Origin: Bythopirellula sp.
GTDB taxonomy: Bacteria; Planctomycetota; Planctomycetia; Pirellulales; Lacipirellulaceae
Direction: 5' to 3'
DNA length: 64,000 nt
Assembly: GCA_028285205.1 (NCBI GenBank)
Contig: JANQQA010000266.1
Span: 33,559 to 97,558, forward strand
The notes under the pieces were generated by a model that ran no database searches, was not told the origin of the DNA, and saw only the letters and a program-made list of their open reading frames with translations. Positions 18,640 to 28,568 of the stretch are shown here, piece by piece. Made by a program: the position numbers and the translations under genes. Positions within the stretch are counted from its first letter, which is position 1. Every line of letters starts with the position of its first letter.

Positions 18640-19584
18640 CTAAGCGGCACCAAAGAAATACCGCGTGACGTGATAAAACACCGGGGCGGCGAAGCAGATC
18701 GCATCAATCCGGCTGAGCACTCCACCATGGCCTTCAATCAGGGTACCTGAGGTGACCTCACCGCGATCGCGTTTGATGGCGGCCATCGTCATTGCGCCGG
18801 CGGAGGCCATTATCGAGATGGTGATCGACATCGCACCCGCTTGCCACCAGTACGGAAACGGAGTGGCCCAATAGAGTCCCAAGCCGACGACGGCCGTCGC
18901 GGCAGCACCACCGAGGAGGCCTTCCCAGGTGCGGTTGCTATCGATCGTCTCAGCGATCAAGTGTTTCCCAAACAGTCGATTGCAGAGGAATTGAAGTAAC
19001 TCGGAGAACAGAACAATCGTCACAAAAAAGAATAAGAGTCGCGCGTTCGCGAAATTGCCCTCCATGTTCTTGCACTTGATGTACAACAACGCGGGGGCGA
19101 AGCTCAGGCAGTAAACGCAGATCAGCAGCCCGAATTGGATTTTGGCCACACGCTCCAGGAAATGCTGGAAGTCACCCGATACCGCAACTCGAGCAGCAAT
19201 GAACAGAAACGCGTAGACCGGAATCAGTATGCTGTAAAACGCATAGAAGTCAAACGCCACTAACACGAACTGCAGCGGAGTAAACAGAAAGAAGACCCAG
19301 AACAGCGCGCGGTGATCCCCGGTGCTCGTAGGCGTGAGTGTAATGAACTCACGCAGTGCCCAAAACGATAACAGGCCGAAGAGGATCACCGTCAGTTTCG
19401 GCTGAAAGAAGGCGAACCCGAGGACGATGCTGAAGAACCACCACGCTTGGACCCGACTGTTGAACGTACTGACCGAGCGCTCGTCGAGTCGCATCGACGT
19501 CTGGCGTTTCAGCCACTGGCCGGCCCCGGTGGCAATGCTCAGCAGTGCCAACACGACTCCCAACAGTGCCCAGTCTTCGACCAT
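18640..19584 (-). CDS. cdsA: Phosphatidate cytidylyltransferase
   Basis: The 314-residue integral membrane protein has about eight hydrophobic helices and the CDP-diglyceride synthetase C-terminal signature in AAIKRDRGE...GHGGVLSRIDA. It makes CDP-diacylglycerol from phosphatidate and CTP in the inner membrane. The signature deviates slightly from the textbook form, with threonine-serine where lysine-aspartate is usual (GEVTSGTLIEGHGG). That may mark a diverged paralogue. The gene starts 2 bases after the acyltransferase stop, which points to a plsC-cdsA operon supplying phosphatidate to this enzyme. Confidence 0.85.
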   Translation of the reverse strand: MVEDWALLGVVLALLSIATGAGQWLKRQTSMRLDERSVSTFNSRVQAWWFFSIVLGFAFFQPKLTVILFGLLSFWALREFITLTPTSTGDHRALFWVFFLFTPLQFVLVAFDFYAFYSILIPVYAFLFIAARVAVSGDFQHFLERVAKIQFGLLICVYCLSFAPALLYIKCKNMEGNFANARLLFFFVTIVLFSELLQFLCNRLFGKHLIAETIDSNRTWEGLLGGAAATAVVGLGLYWATPFPYWWQAGAMSITISIMASAGAMTMAAIKRDRGEVTSGTLIEGHGGVLSRIDAICFAAPVFYHVTRYFFGAA

Positions 19585-19586
19585 GA

Positions 19587-20189
19587 CTATTGATCCTTGA
19601 GGCTGACCACGGCCTCTCGCGCACGGGCGAGAAACTCGAGTTTCGGTTCACCCGCCTCAAGCCAAATCGGGGGGCCAAACGTCAGCGACGAGAGCATCGG
19701 TACGGGCAAGTATTCTCCGCGAGGCAAGATGCGATTCATGTTGTTGATATGCACGGGAATCAATTCTAACTCGGGACGTTTCTTGCTGAGATAGTATAGC
19801 CCACTCTTGAATTCGCCGATTTCATGCCCGGGACTGCGGCTGCCTTCGGGAAACAGGATAAGCGAATGCGTGTCGCCGATCTCGCGAAGCATGAGATCGA
19901 TGGGGCTCTGGTGAACCTTGATCTCTTTGCGATCGATCAGCAAGGCGTTGAAGACTTGATGCAAATGACGGCGTACGAAGCCCCGTTCCCAGTAGTCCTT
20001 GGCCGCGATCGGTCGCGTGAGTCGACGAACCGGCGTCGGCAATGCCGACCAGACCAAGATTCCGTCCAGGTGGCTGGTATGATTGGCGAAGTACACGCGC
20101 TGGCAGGTATCCGGTTGTGAGTCGACCCAACGAACGCTGACGCCGCTGATAAATCGAGCAGTCCAGGTTAGTAGCGTCTCGGTGATCAT
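19587..20189 (-). CDS. plsC: 1-acyl-sn-glycerol-3-phosphate acyltransferase (PlsC family)
   Basis: The 200-residue protein has the acyltransferase catalytic block NHTSHLD (HX4D) and the glycerol-phosphate binding block FPEGSRS, in the order and spacing of the PlsC family. It would add the second acyl chain to lysophosphatidate at the membrane, feeding the downstream CdsA. It is slightly short for the family (usually about 240 residues) and lacks a clear N-terminal membrane helix. A role in acylating another substrate cannot be excluded. Confidence 0.85.
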   Translation of the reverse strand: MITETLLTWTARFISGVSVRWVDSQPDTCQRVYFANHTSHLDGILVWSALPTPVRRLTRPIAAKDYWERGFVRRHLHQVFNALLIDRKEIKVHQSPIDLMLREIGDTHSLILFPEGSRSPGHEIGEFKSGLYYLSKKRPELELIPVHINNMNRILPRGEYLPVPMLSSLTFGPPIWLEAGEPKLEFLARAREAVVSLKDQ

Positions 20190-20352
20190 GGGGTCTGCGG
20201 TAGGTCACGGGTTCGGCAACGGTCGGTGGCCGCGGAGTCGGCCGTTCAGCGCAATCGGTTAGAGACGAGTCCATCAGCGAGCGTCCGCCTACGTGGCCGA
20301 AACCTCTATCGTATCCAGCGAACTGGAGGTTCGGAAGGCTCCCGCCTCGGTG

Positions 20353-21561
20353 CTACGCACCGGAGTGGGATGGCGAAGAACGCAATTCTCGCGCGGTATC
20401 GCCGAATCGCCGGGGACTGGTGGGCCTGGCCGTGTCGGGATGTTTGGCTTGGTAGATGGACTCCAGGAGTTGCTGATAGCCGTCTACCATCGCGTCGAGC
20501 GAGCAGTGGGCGATGACATGGTCGCGTCCCTGCCGGCCGAGCTCGCTCCGTTTGGACGGATGCAGCAGTAGGTCGAGCGTCGCGTCGACGTAGCCCTCGA
20601 CATCTCCCGGTTGGAACAGCTCGCCGGTGCGACCGGGAATGACGGTTTCTGGGACCGATCCGACGCGGGCGGAAACGACAGGTACCCCGCAGCTGAGCGC
20701 CTCCAGAATCGACACAGGGCTGGCTTCGTTATGTGAAGTCAACGCAACCACGTCGATCGCGGGCAGTACGGCGTGAACATCGTTACGTGAGCCTAGCAAA
20801 TGCGTCACGTCTCGGATCCCGAATTCCTCCGCCATACGCTCGATCGTCTCGCGACGATCACCATCGCCGATAATCACGAATTGCGTTTCCGGTACCGTTT
20901 CTAGAATACGTTTCGCTCCGGCGAGGAACAATTCGTGGTTTTTCTCGGGACGCAAGGCGGCCAGGATTCCCACAAGTGGTGTGTCGTCGTCGATGCCGAG
21001 TTCCTGTCGCAGATTGTCGCCGCCACTTGGAACGAATTTCTCCGTGTCGACGCCGTTGTAAATCGTGTGCACCCTGTCGCGCGGGAACTTCTCGTATTCT
21101 GCCAAGTGCTCCGCGTGCGCGTCGGCCACGCCGATAAATCCGTCGGTTAGCGGAGTTAGCAGACGATTGAGCAGTCCGACCGAGTCGGGCCACCCTGTAC
21201 TGTGCAGCGCCGACAGAATCACAGGCACTCCGGCCAGTTTGGCGGCGAGGCGTCCCCAAAACATCTTGTCCCCGGCGCCGACGGTCACCACCGCGTCGAT
21301 CTCGCGACACTTAAGCAGTCGATACAAACGGACGACCACGCGTATGTCAAATTTGCTGCTGAGCAACGAGCTATGCACGGGCATTTCTTCGGCCAATTGC
21401 TCACCCAGGGGGCCACGTTCCTTCAGGCAAGCAATCTCAGGCGTGAACCGTTTGCGATCTAACCGGCGGACCAGGTTCATCAGCAAGGTTTCCGCACCGC
21501 CGACCGGGAGACTCGTCGTGAGAAATACGACGCGCAGCGGAGATTCCTGGAGATCGGTCAT
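20353..21561 (-). CDS. GT4-family glycosyltransferase
   Basis: The 402-residue protein has the two-Rossmann GT-B architecture. An N-terminal glycine-rich loop (TTSLPVGGAETLL) binds the acceptor. The C-terminal half has the nucleotide-sugar site, with the E-x7-E element in SHNEASPVSILEALSCG followed by VPVVSARVGSVPE. It would add a sugar to a growing lipid-linked or surface glycan in the cytoplasm. It is the last gene of the minus-strand arm of the exopolysaccharide locus, 8 bases after the flippase gene. Confidence 0.9.
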   Translation of the reverse strand: MTDLQESPLRVVFLTTSLPVGGAETLLMNLVRRLDRKRFTPEIACLKERGPLGEQLAEEMPVHSSLLSSKFDIRVVVRLYRLLKCREIDAVVTVGAGDKMFWGRLAAKLAGVPVILSALHSTGWPDSVGLLNRLLTPLTDGFIGVADAHAEHLAEYEKFPRDRVHTIYNGVDTEKFVPSGGDNLRQELGIDDDTPLVGILAALRPEKNHELFLAGAKRILETVPETQFVIIGDGDRRETIERMAEEFGIRDVTHLLGSRNDVHAVLPAIDVVALTSHNEASPVSILEALSCGVPVVSARVGSVPETVIPGRTGELFQPGDVEGYVDATLDLLLHPSKRSELGRQGRDHVIAHCSLDAMVDGYQQLLESIYQAKHPDTARPTSPRRFGDTARELRSSPSHSGA

Positions 21562-21569
21562 GACGGCTC

Positions 21570-23042
21570 CTACACGTTGCCGGGAACGGAACGGCGGCGT
21601 TCAAGAATTGGTTTAAGCTTGCCGACAAGGTTGGCAACGAGCTGGTGCAACTGTGCGCGCTCTTCGCCATTCAGGATTTGGTGCGTGCCAAACGTAGCCA
21701 ATAGCAGTGCGAGCAACGTGCAGCCTGAAGCGACTGGGCCCGCCGCCAGCGTCAGCGGCGCGAACACCGTCAACCAAGTACCTCGGTCGAGGCAAAGTCC
21801 ATACCGTCGGCTCAGCACGAGTATTGTGATCAGGCATACGAGCGAGGAAGTGGACGTTGCCACGACGGCCCCGTACAGTCCCCAAATTGGCAGCAGCAAG
21901 AGGTTTAGGCCGATGTTCAGAATCAGCCCGAAAGCTAGTGGTACCGTCGCGAGACGTGTCTTTTCGGCACACCAAAGATAGTTTTGCGATAACGCGTAAA
22001 CCCCATACCAGATGCATCCCGACAAGGCCCACGGCAAAACGGTGAGTCCGTCGCTGTACTTTCCTGCCAGGATCACATCGAACAGCAACGGCGAGAACAA
22101 GAGCACACAGACTGCGAATCCTAGCATGCCGATACTAGTCAGCTTGAGCGAGAGGTTGAGTTGCTTGCCTACTTGCTCCTTGCGACCGGCTTCCCAGTCG
22201 GAACTTAAATGCGGCATGACAAGTCCGCTAAGCAGATCGGCGAACGAGATCAGCAACAGCGGTACAATCCGGCTGCTGTGATAGTTGCCTACTTGCGTCT
22301 GTGCTTCCAGATAGGTGAGGCCCGAGTAGTGCATCAACATGTAACGATCAATAATCGCGAAGAAGTGCGACAACAGATTCGTCAGCCAGACGAAAAAAGC
22401 AAATCGCATGAGCTGTGGCCAGAAATCCAGTTGCGGCAATTGGTTCAAGGGCCGATCCACTTCGCGCAACGCCGGCCACACCCACATCAGCGCGCCACTC
22501 GAGGCAATCGCGCAGGCGACGCCGTAGCCGATGAGGATGCTTGATACGCTTGCATCCACTAGCAACAAACTCAGCGCGAGTAAGGCGAACAGGATACTCT
22601 GGCCGAAATTCATTGCCGACACGACGCGGTAGAGCCGCAATGCTGTGAGCAACGACGTCAGCGTGTGGTGGAAGATGATCGACGCGAGGCAAATCGCGAT
22701 GCCATAGAGGAGGTTCACCTGGTCGTAAGTACGGAATAGTAGGTAGGAGAACGAACGAGCGAATAAGGCTACCGTACCGACGGCGAGCAACGTGCACACG
22801 ACCGTCCAAACGGTCGTGCGCCGCAGAAAAGTGAGCAAGTGCCCGCGCTGGCGAAAGTGTTCCAGGTACCGACCAAACGATCCGGGTACGCCCAGCACGG
22901 CCAATGGAGCCGCCAACAGCAAGAAGCTGTACGCCAACTCCCACTGCCCGAGCACCTCAGGATCTAGCCAACGACAAAACAGCACACCACGTCCAAAGCC
23001 GACGCTACGCTGGACGAGCGTCACGGCGATCAGAATCAGCAC
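21570..23042 (-). CDS. Wzx-type polysaccharide flippase (MVF/MATE-like); start uncertain
   Basis: The protein is 490 residues from the GTG at 23042 and has twelve or more hydrophobic helices. The opening VTLVQRSVGFGRGVLFCRWL is typical of polysaccharide transporters of the Wzx/RfbX group. It flips lipid-linked repeat units across the inner membrane. The open frame continues upstream to 23157 without ATG, encoding a basic N-terminus (RNRRQRRRKQ...TSRLRTDTLASS) that looks genuine. An ATG at 23160, three bases after the deacetylase stop, is one frame off and hits a stop at its fourth codon. Either translation starts at the GTG or a one-base indel has disabled the native start. Confidence 0.85.
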   Translation of the reverse strand: MLILIAVTLVQRSVGFGRGVLFCRWLDPEVLGQWELAYSFLLLAAPLAVLGVPGSFGRYLEHFRQRGHLLTFLRRTTVWTVVCTLLAVGTVALFARSFSYLLFRTYDQVNLLYGIAICLASIIFHHTLTSLLTALRLYRVVSAMNFGQSILFALLALSLLLVDASVSSILIGYGVACAIASSGALMWVWPALREVDRPLNQLPQLDFWPQLMRFAFFVWLTNLLSHFFAIIDRYMLMHYSGLTYLEAQTQVGNYHSSRIVPLLLISFADLLSGLVMPHLSSDWEAGRKEQVGKQLNLSLKLTSIGMLGFAVCVLLFSPLLFDVILAGKYSDGLTVLPWALSGCIWYGVYALSQNYLWCAEKTRLATVPLAFGLILNIGLNLLLLPIWGLYGAVVATSTSSLVCLITILVLSRRYGLCLDRGTWLTVFAPLTLAAGPVASGCTLLALLLATFGTHQILNGEERAQLHQLVANLVGKLKPILERRRSVPGNV

Positions 23043-23163
23043 GCTTGAGGCAAGCGTGTCAGTCCTCAGCCGACTCGTCGAAGCGGCTTGGTTCGAGTTG
23101 GATGAAATCGTGCTAATGGTCGTCTGCTTTCGTCGGCGCTGGCGGCGATTACGACTTCATCAC

Positions 23164-24018
23164 TCAAAACCGATTGCGATAGTCGCCCGGTACGAACTGC
23201 CGCTGGCTACTGAGCTTTCGCGGGTCGACGGTAAGCCAGTTGCGAAAGCGACTCCACTCGGGGTCGCCATGGATGCGTTGCAGGTGAAACGAGTCGTCGC
23301 CGGGCAGGTTGTACCCGCCATAGGCCGAACATACGCCCCAAAAACCTGCTTCGAATGCGATGCGAAATGCGGCCGTCGAAAGATTCTCCGGCAGACCGAA
23401 CGGAAATGCGAAGTAACGCACGGGACGATCGATAATGCCTTCCAGCTCGCGCTTCGAGCCTACGATTTCGTCGAACAGCTCGTCTTCGTCGGTAATCGCT
23501 CCCAGGTCGACGTGCGAGCGGGCGTGGGCACCGATCTCCACGCCAGCGTCTGCGAGTTCCAGCAGCTGATCGACGGTGTTCGGCGGTAGCGGACGGCCGT
23601 TGTCCACGTCGTGAGCGAAAGGATTGCCACTGAGAATATTGCTGCTGGTCACGAAATATGTGAAAGGAATGCCCTGGTCGACAAGCCACGGTAACGCGTT
23701 TTGACAATTGTCGGCGTAGCCATCATCAAAGGTGATGCAAACCGTCGGCCTATCGTTGGCTTCCGCGGCGATTCGATGCTGCGCCTCTTCGAGCGTGACG
23801 ATATCGAATCGCTCTCCCAGCCATTCGATCTGCTTGCGAAACATCTCATTCGGCAGCGTCCAATCGTTGGGATGCTCGTCAGCAATGCGGTGGTAAAACA
23901 GGCTCATGATCGGCACCTGACGGCGCTGCTCACGCGTCACTGCTGCTTGCTTCCGCTGTGGTAAGGTCGCGAGGTAATACAAATCGAGCAGGGGCGTTTT
24001 AATGGAATCGAGTGGCAT
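23164..24018 (-). CDS. Polysaccharide deacetylase (NodB homology, CE4)
   Basis: I take the ATG at 24018 (MPLDSIKTPLLD, 284 residues) because the 54 residues before it in the track look non-coding and overlap the upstream gene. The NodB motifs are visible: TFDDGYADN with the catalytic and metal-binding aspartates, and HARSHVDLG with the two metal histidines. FAFPFG and the C-terminal IHGDPEW follow. It removes N-acetyl groups from amino sugars in a glycan. There is no signal peptide, which suggests action on a cytoplasmic or membrane-associated precursor. It sits 20 bases after the GNAT-like gene in the same operon. Confidence 0.9.
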   Translation of the reverse strand: MPLDSIKTPLLDLYYLATLPQRKQAAVTREQRRQVPIMSLFYHRIADEHPNDWTLPNEMFRKQIEWLGERFDIVTLEEAQHRIAAEANDRPTVCITFDDGYADNCQNALPWLVDQGIPFTYFVTSSNILSGNPFAHDVDNGRPLPPNTVDQLLELADAGVEIGAHARSHVDLGAITDEDELFDEIVGSKRELEGIIDRPVRYFAFPFGLPENLSTAAFRIAFEAGFWGVCSAYGGYNLPGDDSFHLQRIHGDPEWSRFRNWLTVDPRKLSSQRQFVPGDYRNRF

Positions 24019-24038
24019 GATGGAGCTTTCTGTCGGTC

Positions 24039-25157
24039 TTATAAGCTGAGCACATTGGTGAGTTGGCGAGTCAGACGCACCGCGCTTTGGAGGTAGTCGA
24101 ACGCTTGATTTCGCAGCAGGGCTGTTCCGCGGGCAGGAACAATTCTGAGATCGAACGTCTCGATTGGCTGGGCACGCCAATGGGCCTTGTACGGCTCGTC
24201 GCCCCGCATCAAGTCAAATGTCTGGTGGCCTTCTGCGATCGCGTATTGCAACGTACGGATGGTCGACAGTCGGCCGGGCTCGTCGTCGAGCCGTTCGGGA
24301 TCGACACCACCCTGGTAGGCGAATGTGGCGCGATCGCTGGCGAAGTGGTACTCCGCGGCAACCGGCTGACCGGCGAGTTCGAGCCACGAAAGGCGGAGTT
24401 CACCCGAGTCGAGTAGCTGCTGAGCGATGTCGCGATGAAAATCAGCCCAACGCTGCGAGGCGAAGCATCCCGGTTCACCCAGACTATTGCGGCGCCTCTG
24501 ATGCAAATCAGTCAGGATCGGCCAGGCACGTTCGAGTTGCTCCGGAGATTCGACCAAGTGCCAAGTCGCGTCATCACTGTCGAGGACGCGTCGCTCCAGG
24601 CGGCGCAGCTGTTTGCGATGCGATTTGGACTGCAAGGCGAGAAACGCTTCCCAATCCTCAGGGAGTGGCACCTCCCAGCGACTTTCGTTGCGGTCTTGGC
24701 GAACTTGGCAATCAAGGGACTTCAACTCGTCGCTAAGCGAGAACAATCCCGTGCAATCGGCAGCGATCGCGGTGAAGTCGGTCGTGTCCCATTGATCTGC
24801 ATGTTCAACGAGATAGTGGGCGAACGACTTCGCCGCCTTCTCGATGTTCTCTGGCTCAGTGATCAAGTCAAGATGATCGGAACAGACCTCGCCGTCGCCC
24901 AGCAATCGCAGGACTTGGCCCCTGGCCATTGAATTCTCGATGTAGCCGGGCAGAATGGCGATCAGTTGGTCCGGTTCGAATGTCGGTTCGTCCGCATCAA
25001 AAAGTAGCAGCACGAACAGCTTTCGATCGTCGCGGTAATGCTTCCACCACGTCGACTGCCAGGCCCATTTGCGAAAGACGCAGTTGCCGGCGAGCTCGTC
25101 CCAACGATCCTTGTAGGCGAGTAGCTCATCCAATTCTGAAACGTGGGAGATGTGCAT
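24039..25157 (-). CDS. GNAT-fold (FemAB/CelD-like) acyltransferase
   Basis: From the ATG at 25157 (MHISHVSELDELL) the protein has 373 residues. The central SKSHRKQLRRLERR and the following segment GQPVAAEYHF...YQGGVDPE, then FDLMRGDEPYKAHW, match the GNAT domain often annotated BcsL/CelD-like in exopolysaccharide loci. The inferred role is transfer of an acyl or aminoacyl group to a sugar or peptide of the exported glycan. The 32 extra residues of the track ORF run into the promoter region and are rejected. It is the first gene of the minus-strand arm. Confidence 0.8.
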   Translation of the reverse strand: MHISHVSELDELLAYKDRWDELAGNCVFRKWAWQSTWWKHYRDDRKLFVLLLFDADEPTFEPDQLIAILPGYIENSMARGQVLRLLGDGEVCSDHLDLITEPENIEKAAKSFAHYLVEHADQWDTTDFTAIAADCTGLFSLSDELKSLDCQVRQDRNESRWEVPLPEDWEAFLALQSKSHRKQLRRLERRVLDSDDATWHLVESPEQLERAWPILTDLHQRRRNSLGEPGCFASQRWADFHRDIAQQLLDSGELRLSWLELAGQPVAAEYHFASDRATFAYQGGVDPERLDDEPGRLSTIRTLQYAIAEGHQTFDLMRGDEPYKAHWRAQPIETFDLRIVPARGTALLRNQAFDYLQSAVRLTRQLTNVLSL

Positions 25158-25517
25158 TATGTGATCTTCGAGGCTGTGGGTCAGACTGGTGACACTCAGT
25201 ATCGCGGCGAAGGGTGATACTGCTGCACAGATGGCTGGATTTCGGCTGTTCAAGAATAGGTCACAGAATCCGTTGATCTGGCTGCTGCGACCCGCCCGCC
25301 CTGAGGCAAAAATTCACCATGTTGCTATTTTTCCACGCCCGATAGGTCGCGTGCTTAGCGGTCAAACGCCGTGGCGTCGCGGCCATAAAATCGCTCAACG
25401 TAGCGACTTTAGCTTCTGTGGTCGGGTTATGACGGCATCCACACCAGATGTGGCGCGGCAGTTGCCATGTTGGGTAGCCACTAAACCGTCGTTACTCGCC
25501 TTGTCTGGGAAATCACT
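25158..25517. promoter_or_regulatory. Divergent promoter region of the exopolysaccharide locus
   Basis: About 360 bases separate the two arms of the locus. No credible gene lies here. Short inverted repeats occur, such as CCACA/TGTGG (25439-25453), but no promoter hexamers stand out. Both arms presumably start transcription inside this region, so it is the place to look for shared regulation. Confidence 0.5.
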
Positions 25518-27083
25518 ATGAGCTTCAACACCGAAAACAATCATTCTGGCAACTTGGCGGGCCTGAGCCCGGCGGAATGCCTCCGCCTGTTGGTCGAGCA
25601 ACGTCAAAAGTGGCTCCTGCCAACGATGGTCTGTGGAGCGTTGGCACTTGGTTACTCCCTGGTAATGTCGCGGTACTGGGAAGCGACGCAAGGATTCGTG
25701 GTTCGCCCTGAAGTGTCTGGTTCCTCGACCAACGAAGTGGGTAAGTTCGCCGACCTGTACCAGATGCGGACCTTTCAAGAGACGATTTTGGAACTCGCCA
25801 AGAGTCCTCAAGTGATTGCGGCCACGCTGAAGGCAGTGGAACAGGCCGAGACTGGCGAACCTGCGGAGGCGCCGTCTGCGACAGCGATCGAGAAGATGCG
25901 GAAAAGATTGAGTCTGTTGCCGCCAGGCGGGGCGGAGTTTGGCAAGACTGAGGTTTGCTATCTGCAGGTAAAAGACACCAACCGCCAGCGGGCACTAAAG
26001 CTGGTCGCCGAGTTTGGCAGACAGATTGATCGAAGACTGCACAGCCTCCGGACCGAAAAATCTCGCAGCCTGCGGAATGAGCTACAGCAGCAAGTCGCCC
26101 TGGCGGAAGAAGCTTTGGAAGCCGAGACGGCCCGCCTGGCGAAATTCGAAGCGCAGGTGGGGGCCGACTTGGGCGAACTCCGCATGCTAAACGCCTCCAA
26201 CAGCGGACAGAGTGATCTTCGCCAGCAAGCAATCCGACTCAACGACGAGCGACGAGCCGCAGAACTAGCGACTCGCGAATCCAGCCAACTGCTAGAGGTG
26301 CTGCAATCAGCTCGCAACGAACCCGAGCAGCTAATCGCCATGCCCAACAGCCTCCTGACTTCGCAACCGACGCTCCGTCGACTCAAGGACGGTCTGGTCG
26401 ATGCCCAACTCCGAGTAGCACGTCTGGAGGGCACGCGCACCGTCGATCACCCGCAGGTCAAGGCAGCAAACTCGGCAGTGGAGTTTGTCCGCCAAGATCT
26501 ACACCGGGAGCTTGCAGTGGCCATTCGTGGAATTCAGGTCGAAATCAAAATTGGCAACAGCCGTGCCGCAAAACTCGATCAGCAGTACGCCGATGTGCAG
26601 CAGCGCCTGAGTCGGTTGGCCCAGCTACGTGCCGGCTACGCCAATCACATGTCCGCCGTCGATAACAGCCGTCTGGTGCTCGACCGGGCTCAAAAGCAGC
26701 TTGGGCAGGTAAGCTCCCAATTGGCGGCATCCAGCAGCTCCAAGTTGGTCACTCCGATCGATCAGCCCGAGACGGGGCCCTACCGTGCCGGCCCAGGACG
26801 TTCAACGATCGTGTTGCTCGGCACGTTTGGTGGCCTAGTCTTGGGAATCGGGTGGGTATTCCTGACCGTTACTCCTGCGGCGGAGCGTGAACCCGAATTG
26901 GGAGTCACACCACAAACCCAACCTACTACGCGAACCAGCGGCAACGAGGCAGCCGCGCGACCGGTAGTGGAAATCATGCCGGTTCCGCGTCATGTGCCGA
27001 ATTTGCCACCCCACATCGCGGCGAAGATCGCAGAGATCGTGAAAGCACGCGAATCGGTCGTGTCGAGTGATCGCTGCGTTTAG
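25518..27083 (+). CDS. Wzz/GumC-type chain-length or co-polymerase protein
   Basis: The 521-residue protein has a membrane helix near residues 34-52 (LPTMVCGALALGYSLVMSRY). A long periplasmic part follows, rich in Gln/Glu/Arg/Leu heptads (coiled coil, about 180-430). A second membrane helix lies near 430-455 (IVLLGTFGGLVLGIGWVF), with a short cytoplasmic tail. This is the layout of polysaccharide co-polymerases that set chain length or guide export. No C-terminal tyrosine-kinase domain is present, so a separate BY-kinase may exist elsewhere. It opens the plus-strand arm. Confidence 0.85.
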   Translation: MSFNTENNHSGNLAGLSPAECLRLLVEQRQKWLLPTMVCGALALGYSLVMSRYWEATQGFVVRPEVSGSSTNEVGKFADLYQMRTFQETILELAKSPQVIAATLKAVEQAETGEPAEAPSATAIEKMRKRLSLLPPGGAEFGKTEVCYLQVKDTNRQRALKLVAEFGRQIDRRLHSLRTEKSRSLRNELQQQVALAEEALEAETARLAKFEAQVGADLGELRMLNASNSGQSDLRQQAIRLNDERRAAELATRESSQLLEVLQSARNEPEQLIAMPNSLLTSQPTLRRLKDGLVDAQLRVARLEGTRTVDHPQVKAANSAVEFVRQDLHRELAVAIRGIQVEIKIGNSRAAKLDQQYADVQQRLSRLAQLRAGYANHMSAVDNSRLVLDRAQKQLGQVSSQLAASSSSKLVTPIDQPETGPYRAGPGRSTIVLLGTFGGLVLGIGWVFLTVTPAAEREPELGVTPQTQPTTRTSGNEAAARPVVEIMPVPRHVPNLPPHIAAKIAEIVKARESVVSSDRCV

Positions 27084-27139
27084 ACCATGCACATTTTGCA
27101 GCCGAATCAGTTCACTTAATCAACTTCGGACAGCTGCTG

Positions 27140-28552
27140 ATGACGTTCCTACTATCGCTTTTTGGCTTAGTTGCCCTGATTTGGGCACTCATCTACGCGA
27201 GGCATGGCTCGCTGCTGGTGAGCGGAGCGATCTTCGTGGTGGTTGGCTACGTCTTTAACCATCATGTGTGGCACATGAGCGTAGGGCCCGTTTCGCTGAC
27301 ATTGGGGCGTGTGCTGTTGGCGGCCTTGGTCCTACTGTTTGCCTGGCGTTGGAAACAGGGCCACATCGAACTGCGTCCTTTGACCGGCTGCGATTGGCTC
27401 GTCGGATTGTTGGTCGGGTATCTAACGCTTCGTTGTATGTGGACGCCTGCCGCTATTGGAGAAGCGTCCAGCGTTGGGCCGACATGGAGGTTGATCGCCA
27501 GCTTTTGGATGCCGGCCACGCTATACTGGATCGTTCGCAACGCGGAATTTAGTGAACGCGTTTGGAAAGCGATGCTCGCCTGCCTGGCGGCACTAGGTGT
27601 TTATCTAGCGCTGACCGGCCTAGCTGAAGTCAACCAACAGTGGTGGGCAGTCTTTCCGCGCTTTATTGCCGATCCAACCCTCGGCACGCACTTCGGTCGC
27701 GCCCGCGGGCCGGCGTTGATGTCGGCCAGTTTGGGGGTGTTCCTGGCGATCTGTTTCTGGGCAGCCTGGTTCCTGTGGGCCAAAGTTAGCCGTGCACAGC
27801 AGTTCCTACTGCTGGGGGCGATGGCGCTGATGGTCGTCGGCGTGTATGTCACCTATACACGTTCGACCTGGTTAGGCTTGGCTGGTGGGCTTGCCATAAT
27901 TCCTCTATTACATCTTCCGCGGTCGTGGCGGCCTGTGCTGCTGACGGGGATGCTGCTGGCCGGCTTTGTCGGAGCGATCGGGCTGGGCGATAAAGTCGTC
28001 AACATGAATCGCGAAGACACTGATGGTTCGGCCGAGCATTCGGTTTATCAGCGGGCCTCGTTCTTTCATGTCTCGATGAACATGTTCCGCGATGCTCCGC
28101 TGCTGGGTTGCGGTTTTGGGCGATTCTACGACTGCAAGTTGCCGTACCTGGCTGACCGCACTCAGCGGATCGAACTGGAATCCATTCGGAAACTAGATCA
28201 TCACAACACGTTTCTGAGCTTGCTCACCGAGACGGGTGCTATTGGACTGACGCTGTTCGCCGCCGTCCTGGCTGCCTGGTGGCGAGCAGCATGGCAACTC
28301 GCTAGAAATGCCGATGCGGAGAGCTGGATGCGTGCCCACGGACTGTTCGCTCTGGCGACGCTCATCGCGTACTTGGCCAGTGCAGTGTTCCACGATTTGA
28401 CACTTTCCCCCAGCGAGCAATGGTTGTTGTATCTGACGACAGGTGTTACTGTTGGGTTGCAGAGCTTGTTGCGGACTAGAGAGGCCGCAGCTCAGCCGAT
28501 CAAATCAACTTTGTTGGCTCAACCAACTTCGGGTGTCTGGGCTAGTCATTGA
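27140..28552 (+). CDS. O-antigen ligase/polymerase-like membrane protein (Wzy/WaaL)
   Basis: The 470-residue protein has about 12 hydrophobic helices and the large periplasmic loop near residues 290-350. That loop contains NMFRDAPLLGCGFGRFYD and later LDHHNTFLSLLTETG, the pattern of the Wzy/WaaL/RfaL family. It would polymerise or ligate lipid-linked repeat units on the outer face of the inner membrane. It lies between the Wzz-like gene and the GT26 gene, in the expected functional set. Confidence 0.88.
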   Translation: MTFLLSLFGLVALIWALIYARHGSLLVSGAIFVVVGYVFNHHVWHMSVGPVSLTLGRVLLAALVLLFAWRWKQGHIELRPLTGCDWLVGLLVGYLTLRCMWTPAAIGEASSVGPTWRLIASFWMPATLYWIVRNAEFSERVWKAMLACLAALGVYLALTGLAEVNQQWWAVFPRFIADPTLGTHFGRARGPALMSASLGVFLAICFWAAWFLWAKVSRAQQFLLLGAMALMVVGVYVTYTRSTWLGLAGGLAIIPLLHLPRSWRPVLLTGMLLAGFVGAIGLGDKVVNMNREDTDGSAEHSVYQRASFFHVSMNMFRDAPLLGCGFGRFYDCKLPYLADRTQRIELESIRKLDHHNTFLSLLTETGAIGLTLFAAVLAAWWRAAWQLARNADAESWMRAHGLFALATLIAYLASAVFHDLTLSPSEQWLLYLTTGVTVGLQSLLRTREAAAQPIKSTLLAQPTSGVWASH

Positions 28553-28568
28553 AATAGGTTCGCTACAC

